A stretch of 64,000 nt of DNA from Lytechinus variegatus (taxonomy: Eukaryota > Echinodermata > Echinoidea > Temnopleuroida > Toxopneustidae): the NCBI RefSeq assembly GCF_018143015.1, contig NC_054746.1:12701532-12765531 (forward strand), in the 5' to 3' direction. The notes beneath the pieces are model-generated. The model made no database searches and was not told the DNA's origin. It worked only from the letters and a program-made list of their open reading frames with translations. The translations under genes and the position numbers were made by a program. Within the stretch, counting starts at the first letter, position 1; the number at the start of each line of letters is the position of its first letter. This document shows, piece by piece, positions 57,482 through 64,000 of the stretch.

Positions 57482-60400
57482 CTGAAATGAGAATGACAGC
57501 AATTGCTTTAAAATGATGAAATCTTCTATCTCCCCAAAATGCTTAATAGATGGATCTCCTGCAAACTATGGAAATTTACCTTATTGTCAGATTCGATATG
57601 CATTAGTAATGTTTTCCAAACACAATAATTCATTTTGAAAATTAAAGGATTTTCTTAAACCACTGTTTGTAATAGAGTTTGCTCCCTTGCCTACCCCCCC
57701 CTTCCATACCCTTTACACATTTTTTTTTCTTGTGGATGCTGTCCACTCTTCAATGGAAGTGACCCCCGGCATAATCATCATCAAAAGTGCACAGTAGATT
57801 ACTTTACCTCGATTCCTGCTCCATGTCTGATTCTTCCTCGAAGCTCTCGTCACTGAAATCGCTCATCTCTACATCACCAGGATCCGAGGAGTAGCCATGA
57901 TCGGCCTGTATCTTGATGGACGAACTCAGGCTGTAGGTGTGGTCCATACCGTCTGGTGAAGGGGTACACTTGGCCTTCAACATCTCTCGGTTCTCTGGTG
58001 TCACTGCCACTCTACTCACTCTGTGGTCAAAAGTCAAAGCATTTATATCATAAAATTCTAGTTAATCTCATCCATATATCAAACATATTCGTCAAATGAA
58101 ATAATAATAAAATTACAACTGATAACACTGATTTTCATCCAAAGTTTTTCTCAAGTTATATACTTATTTTTGATATTTCCTCTTAATGAATGAGAATGCT
58201 GCATTTATATGTTTCAAAACAACAAATAAAACTATAACAAACATCAACCAATTTTTGCTAAACTCTTTGCACTTAATTTCTTTCAATGAAATAAAAGCTT
58301 TTTCCATTCACTTCAAAATTGCTTTTCACTTCTTTACCACTTTTCAAAATGATGAACAGAAACTGAGGCCGTTGTTTAAAGAAGGGGAAGCTAGCTTTGA
58401 TTTTTGTGATCCCAAATTGTGGAACAGTTTACAAGTCCATTTCCGGTCTTGTACATCAATGGAATGATTTTTAAAAAAATCTATAACAGACCGTATTAAA
58501 GAGCTGTATATGTAAAGCGTATACTGCAGTTTTTATTGCTTATTGAAGCTCTAAAATCTGTTTCATACCCATTGTCTCCGAGCTCGTTGAGTGCCGTCTC
58601 TGCGAGGTCGTTAAGTGTGGGTCTCCAGTGAGGCTGCTCTGGTCTGGCTTGCATCGGAGCTAGTCCGCCCATGATAAAGAGGTTCTGATTGGCCAACGGT
58701 CCTGCCCCTGGGTAGGACTCCCTCTTTAGTCTGTCATCTGCAAGTGGAAAGATAGGTAAATCAAATATTATATATTTAACTAGTTTGAATAATTCATCCT
58801 GTGGGCTGTTAGGTGTGGTTTATTCAAATAACTTTTTATACAACCTGGGCCCCGTAACACAAAGCTTAGCAATGATCGTTTTTCTACGTTTGATTCCATA
58901 GTCTACAATGTACAATCAATCGTATGATCAATCGCTAACCTTTGTGTTACGGGATCCAGCAGTTGGATGTGTATACGCTTTTGATATCATGCACACCAAT
59001 CTGCCAATAATATTTCTATAAAGGCGTCATCAGATTCGAAATATGGATTCTTGCAATAGAGGGACTTGAAAGTGAAATATACATGAAACCTATTCATTAG
59101 TACATGTTTCCAGACACAACATTAACCATCTTGTATCTTGTATAATTTTCTTCGAAAGAGGTCCAATGCAATATTTTGCAACTTATTATCCAAGTCAATG
59201 GTTGTGAGAAGAGTGATTTTGAATAAAATCAGATATTCCAAAATCCATAAGTGAAGTTATCATTATTATAAATACATTTTAACAATACCATACACCCAGT
59301 TTCTCAGATTTTACTTAATTTACTTTGACCAAACTTATTCATATATTATCTCATTACATCACACTGAATAAGTGTATCATCATTATACATGCAATGAACA
59401 AAGTGCTAGTCCTACAGCCATTGATGTACTACAGCATAAGTTATCCAGCTTGTGGGAGAACAATTCAACGCATGTGTTACGTGTAATTCTGTATGCAGCT
59501 CGCAGAGCAAGACATATGGTTTTCAGATCAGCTAGTTCTGTGCCAGAACTAATTACCCCCTACACTTACACTGCAACACAGTTTGATGATATTTTTGTCC
59601 CCTATCACTCTATAAGATTTAATTACATGTAAGCAGGATGGATATCTGCTGGTCCCATGCACAAACATATATTGCATTTCAAGAGCTTGTCTGGGGATCT
59701 AGTTGCACTAGCCTGCATCCAAGGCTTGACTGGTATTTCATTTTGGTTACAGTTACCATTTTAATATGGAATGTGTCTTTAAAAACAACACACTAACACA
59801 TTAAATAATAAAAGAAATAGGGAATTAATACTATTATAGGCAATAAAGACAAGTTTGTTTCTTTGGATTGAATATTTGAAGAGAATTAGAATTTTTGGTC
59901 ACTGGATTTTAAGTTCCATGACGTGCAAACACTTGAAAACAGTCACATCAGATAGGAAAAAGAGAACAAATATTACTAGAAGCAATTATGAATGAGAACA
60001 TTGAATAACACTTGAGTCAAAATCATCTTGGATAATTTCCATCCATCTCATCACTTTATCACAATCAATTTTAGAAGTAAAATATGATTAAATGCATTAG
60101 AGTTGACAGAATGGGGAAAAGGTTCTCTAGAGACACCTCCAAGGAAATCCATCTTGGCACATACAATCACAAGGATTGACATATAATGGATGCTCGAAAC
60201 TAGAACCATGGAAACTGCTGGGGTAAAAAGTTGCGCCAAAAAGTCTGACACTACCAACTATTGTTGATTCTACCTCATCATGGATAAAATGATAATAAAT
60301 ATGGCCTGCCAACCAAACTAGCAAAGTTATTCATTTAGAAACTATTCTCGGTTTATTCTTCACCACCATAAATTTTGTCATTTATTGAAATGTTAAGTCA

Positions 60401-61957
60401 GAAGCAGTCCGAATTAGCTTCAGTTTCAGTTCGTGTCATTCAGGTATTAATTCTTTGAACATCAGAGGGTGGAAATATCCCGGGAAATATTCTCCATAAT
60501 GTGCTCAAATTGACATTGTTTTATGCTATATTTGCAATTGTAAACTGAGTAACCTATATTGGTCATGGGAATACTTGAGTGCTCTATTTTGATTGAAACT
60601 ATCAGATCATATAACACACCTCATAAACCTTGGGGGAGTTATTACCTTCCTCAAGGTACTCTATACATGACTACAGAGAAGAAACATATATCTACTACAC
60701 CCAATCAGTTGGAATGATGGTGGAGAAAGATCCCAACATTGCCACATTTAATCACATAACATGTATCATCATTTATTATACTTTCAAAGAATAACACTCT
60801 CCCTGAAAATTTGAAAATTGACAATGTTTTTCCCTACAAGTTGAGTTTTGAAAAGAAAATCCTTCATGATCCCACTCTGATACCCTGCCTTTGTTGTAAT
60901 AATAGTGCAATTGAACCTTTGACATGAAAGTGTCATTGGGGTAAGCTTTGTGAAAGCTTACCTTCAATGTACCTGATATGAATGGATTGGGGAAAATATG
61001 TAGATGTTACAGTTAGTATAAAATCTAGTGGATTCCGGTCCCAATGAATAGAACATCAATATATACGTTGGTGGATCTAACTAAGCAGGGATCCTAAGGT
61101 GGTGCCCTCCCCATATTTTGAAAATCATCCATTGCACATAAATACAAAATAAAATCCAATGTAAAAAAAAATCATCTTTAAAGAAAACATACTCAAGTGG
61201 GCGGGGCACAAGTGATTCCCCCAAATTTTCGCAATCATATCTATTGCATATATTAATATATCAAAATCTAAAGAAATTGTTGTCCCCCCCCCCACCATTT
61301 CAGAATGTGCATCCCCTATATTTCACAATCCTGGATCTCTCACTGCCATACATTTCATGCTGGCTTACTTACCTTCAGTGTATTTCAACCATTTCCCAAC
61401 AAAACCACAGAGCCTCGTCCCAGAAAAATTCAATTATGGAAATGTCCTTCACACATTTAACAGTTTTATTTTCTAAAGCCGTTGTATATATCAAATAATA
61501 TCATTTGAATGATCTACCATTTCCTTAATTTGGAATTTGATGGAATTTCATTTTTAAATTACCAGAGTTCATTCACCTTGGTTAAATGGTTGCCAATTTG
61601 GCAATTGGTATGTGTTTTGCTGGTAAGACGTACTGTGCAGGATCATCATAGCTCACAACATACCAGTTATCAAACAAGGCCACCCTACAATAAGAGATTA
61701 GTGTGGACACTGTTTGGGTGAATATTTCTTCCTGGGAAATAATAAAAATCTAGTTAAGAAATACTTCTCCTGAGCAAAAATCATCCGTTCACCTGCATTG
61801 GTACACACCTAAAAATTATTCTGATGCACGGATATGATCTTATCTATATGATCTTAAACAAAATATTCAAATAAAATTGTTTTCTTACGTTCAGCAAGTC
61901 TCCTGTCTGGAGGAGTTCTGAACATCATCATGGTAGCTGCAGCGTCAACCTCAGATT
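57190..61957 (-). CDS. Unidentified acidic nuclear-type protein, last four exons
   Basis: Four minus-strand exons (61889-61957, 58569-58737, 57808-58020, 57190-57481) join in phase at canonical sites and encode about 247 residues ending EEVLEASR and TAG. I do not recognise the family. Seen in order: SEVDAAATMMMFRTPPDRRL; PHWRPTLNDLAETALNEL, likely a short amphipathic helix; an acidic Ser-rich stretch SDFSDESFEEESDMEQES suited to CK2-type phosphorylation; a bipartite basic signal KR-X10-KKRPPR; RMTEEDKRLADALLILSGI; and a Ser-Pro-Gly-Pro-Glu repeat tail. These suggest an intrinsically disordered nuclear regulator (inference). The gene continues beyond the right edge, because the first visible exon begins in phase 1 after an acceptor. 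It converges on TMEM223. Confidence 0.8.
57808..58020 (-). CDS. Unidentified gene, third visible exon
   Basis: 213 bp, acceptor GACCACAG|AGTGAG, donor TCGAG|GTAAAG. Encodes VSRVAVTPENREMLKAKCTP and the acidic Ser-rich stretch. Confidence 0.85.
58375..58500 (+). mobile_element. Degraded LINE C-terminal fragment
   Basis: Plus strand reads ASFDFCDPKLWNSLQVHFRS and CTSME then a stop, resembling the 'D P K L W N S L P x x x R S C T S' terminus of non-LTR polyproteins. Lies in an intron of the unidentified gene. Confidence 0.6.
58569..58737 (-). CDS. Unidentified gene, second visible exon
   Basis: 169 bp, acceptor CACTTGCAG|ATGACA, donor AATGG|GTATGA. Encodes HDRLKRESYPGAGPLANQNL through TLNDLAETALNELGDNG. 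Proline- and glycine-rich first half, helical second half. Confidence 0.82.
58851..58962. mobile_element. MITE, CCCGTAACACAAAG ends
   Basis: Left GGGCCCCGTAACACAAAGCT, right complement GGATCCCGTAACACAAAGGT; about 112 bp, fold-back over most of its length. Confidence 0.88.
58963..61888. other. Intron of the unidentified gene, nothing recognised
   Basis: AT-rich intron. The frames at 59372-59632 and 60051-60324 show no family resemblance. C-rich runs near 61285. Confidence 0.4.
61889..61957 (-). CDS. Unidentified gene, first visible exon
   Basis: 69 bp, acceptor TTATACAG|AATCTG, donor GCTGAAC|GTAAGA; encodes SEVDAAATMMMFRTPPDRRL and AE. Phase 1 in, phase 1 out. The motif D-A-A-A-T-M-M-M-F-x-T-P-P is compact and probably functional. 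Confidence 0.75.
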
Positions 61958-62282
61958 CTGTATAAAAAAAGAAAAGGAAAAAACATGAATAAAACAAATG
62001 GAACCTGCAAGATATATGCCTACACATTTCACAAACAAAATACCAAATAATGCATTTTTAGTCATCTGTGTGTTTTTGTAACTTTTCATTTCATAATCTA
62101 AAGTAGAAGCTAATTCATTACAGGCGACTGATATTTGTCTTATAAACCTGGATGACTAGTATTTAATTATATCTCTCTATATGAATCATGATTGAATGTG
62201 TAAGGACATGTGCAAAATTAGGAAATAAGTTAGGATTTGCAAATTTTTGTTTGATACAATGCATGATTACTGCATACACTCC

Positions 62283-62420
62283 TGGGCCTCTAACCTACAG
62301 CTTAGTCATTGATTGTGGAGACCAATACTACCATTGATAGCATTGATTGTTATGTATGATCAATCATAAAACTAATCCCTATAAGATCAATCAATAAGCT
62401 TTATGTTACAGGGTCAATGT
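62283..62420. mobile_element. Degraded relative of the 58851-58962 MITE
   Basis: CCTGGGCCTCTAACCTACAG and, inverted, GACCCTGTAACATAAAGCTT; contains ATTGATTGT / GATCAATCAATAAG arms. Confidence 0.65.
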
Positions 62421-62629
62421 TAACTAGAAGCCTAAGGTGAAGTTTACACACAGGGTCATCAAACACTCTTTAGCTGTACAAACTTTGCCATAGAAATGAC
62501 AGAAAGGAAACCACATGCTAATCTACGAGGAGGCTCCTTGGCAAAGCAAAGGAGCAAATAGATAAGCCATTATCAACTGGTTATCATCATCTACATCTTG
62601 ATGTGTTTCTGTATCAACAGAAATACTTC

Positions 62630-62790
62630 CACCGCAATGCAAAGATTGGACGAGGGCACTCCGAGGGGGGTGCCAAGCGTTTGCACTTGGCAATACGCAG
62701 TAAATTACGGCACACACTTGCCAACGTGCCGTGAATATCTGCTCAAACAGCGCGAATTAACCAGCTCCCGCATGCGGCTTTAATGATTAA
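62630..62790. promoter_or_regulatory. GC-richer block, possible conserved non-coding element
   Basis: Contrasts with AT-rich flanks and has no long coding frame. Contains TTTAATGATTAAC, one mismatch from the HNF1-type palindrome GTTAATNATTAAC, and the inverted words TTGCCAAGTG / CACTTGGCAA. Function unproven. Confidence 0.3.
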
Positions 62791-63339
62791 CACCAGAAGC
62801 TTTGGTTGCAATTATGTGCATCAGAGCAAACATTAATCCAATCGCAATGTTTCGGGGATGGGAGGATAAAAACCAGTAGTTTGGGTGTCCAGACTCTAAA
62901 ATTCATCACAAAATTTTTACCCCATTGATCGATTTGATTCGGATTTATATTCCACATTCACAAAGATAAAATTGTGGGAAGGATAACTAGATTGATCTAC
63001 TGAAAAGTTTAGCTTGTGTGATGTAGATCCCCTCCTTGATTGAAATAAAAATGACATAGATCTACCAATACAACTGACATAATTAAAACTTCCCTAGTAT
63101 AGTCCTTTGAATAATAATTAGAATCAATATATCTATATTTCAAAGTCAGTTCCGTAAGCAAATCCTTTGAGGAAACCATTTCACAACAAGGAAATATATC
63201 AAACATGAAAAAAAAAGATGAAGAATTAGTATGTTCAAAACAGGGATACAAGTTATTAAAACCTTTCATATGATGCTTGCATAAAACCTCAATCCCAAAG
63301 ACTAATGTGGTTAAATAAAGGTGTGATTACTGGGTAAAT

Positions 63340-63570
63340 TTTTCACCGAGAAAGGAACCGGGGCTGTAGCGGGACACGATTCAAGCTCGAGATAGAGACA
63401 TCTGCCCTGTGGGGTTAATCGCGCATGCCAGATTTTCATGCGGACCAGGCAGCTCATGAGGGAATCTGAGATTTTCCCACTCAGACAACCAAGCAAGCAT
63501 GCAGAGCAGGGCATTCAGCTTTGAAATAAGAAAACACCAAGAAAGTCGACAATTTGCATTCACAGATCTC
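63340..63570. promoter_or_regulatory. Second GC-richer block, possible enhancer
   Basis: Contains ATTTTCCCACTC (complement GAGTGGGAAAAT, an RBPJ/Su(H)-type GTGGGAA core) and ATTTGCAT (POU octamer) about 75 bp apart. No convincing frame. Inference only. Confidence 0.3.
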
Positions 63571-63741
63571 AAATATATATAAAGAGCTACTCATGCAGCA
63601 TTGCCCCCCCCCCACCCCCCCAAAAAAAGAAAAAAAGCATAATTAAGTTTACATTAGGACTAACTGCCAGTCAACTGCATCAGATGGTAACAGATATGGC
63701 TGGATTAAAAGGCATAAATATGATTTATATTTATTATTACA

Positions 63742-63955
63742 TTTTTTTACTATATATCTAGTTTGATGCCTAAGGCAAGATATTGAGGTGACTTTGTACA
63801 TATTCTGAAAATTCACACATAATTTGTGAACTCATTCTACCACTATTTTTTTTTTACTATATATCTAGTTTGATGCCTAAGGCAAGATATTGAAGTGACT
63901 TTGTACATATTCTGAAAATTCATACATAATTTGTGAACTGCTTCTATCACTACAC
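63742..63955. repeat. ~107-bp direct tandem duplication
   Basis: TACTATATATCTAGTTTGAT... occurs at 63748 and 63855; the two copies differ at a few positions (GAGGTGACTT / GAAGTGACTT, TCACACATAA / TCATACATAA). Confidence 0.93.
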
Positions 63956-64000
63956 TTGACAATAAAAAATGGTGTTCTTTTGTCTTGAAAACATGATAAA

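Noticed and set aside
57740-57772. Remnant of the 34.3-kb element (AATGGAAGTGACCCCCGG)
   Set aside because: Only about 18 bp of similarity and no second end.
59372-59632. 86-codon frame in an intron of the unidentified gene
   Set aside because: Open but not recognisable; the end resembles no known domain. Left as nothing rather than called a gene.
61889-61957. Similarity of DAAATMMMFRTPP to short motifs of fungal G1/S transcriptional repressors
   Set aside because: Too short and remembered only loosely; no other part of those proteins is visible, so no family name was assigned.

Overview
This is a eukaryotic window from a marine deuterostome invertebrate, most likely an echinoid or other echinoderm. 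The evidence is AT-rich DNA, short exons (21-230 bp) in long introns, many palindromic (MITE-like) repeats, tRNA-headed SINEs and CR1/L2-like LINE fragments, and two single-copy animal genes whose proteins align throughout with vertebrate orthologs. The species call is inference from these features and from the remembered look of the repeats; no search was run.

Layout. (1) About 4.95-33.9 kb, minus strand: seventeen exons of PPP1R21 (KLRAQ / TTKRSYEDQ family, a subunit of the Rab5-binding FERRY endosome complex). They give 699 codons in unbroken phase; the last ~80 residues expected from the human protein are not visible and should lie left of position 1. Exon 1 with its promoter is present twice in tandem, and exon 5 has two decayed tandem copies. 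(2) About 33.9-41.2 kb: repeats, including a LINE 3' half at 39-41 kb. (3) 41.25-44.6 kb, plus strand: TMEM223, a two-pass mitochondrial inner-membrane protein linked to cytochrome oxidase assembly. It has two coding exons, a probable 5' UTR exon, and a 3' UTR holding three decayed tandem copies of its own C-terminal coding segment. (4) 44.6-57.2 kb: intergenic, with SINEs, MITEs and simple repeats. (5) 57.19-61.96 kb, minus strand: the last four exons of an unidentified acidic protein with a bipartite nuclear-localisation signal, whose 5' part lies beyond the right edge.

PPP1R21 and TMEM223 are divergent, about 7.5 kb apart, and their presumed promoters share two exact words. TMEM223 and the unidentified gene converge. 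Nothing suggests an operon or a defence system. The recurring theme is local tandem duplication of exon-bearing segments, three independent cases, against heavy nested insertion of mobile elements. I found no rRNA, no authentic tRNA gene and no CRISPR array. The most notable non-coding signals are a hairpin conserved in two LINE 3' tails, a 60-bp perfect inverted repeat, and many copies of the stable d(GCGAAGC) mini-hairpin.
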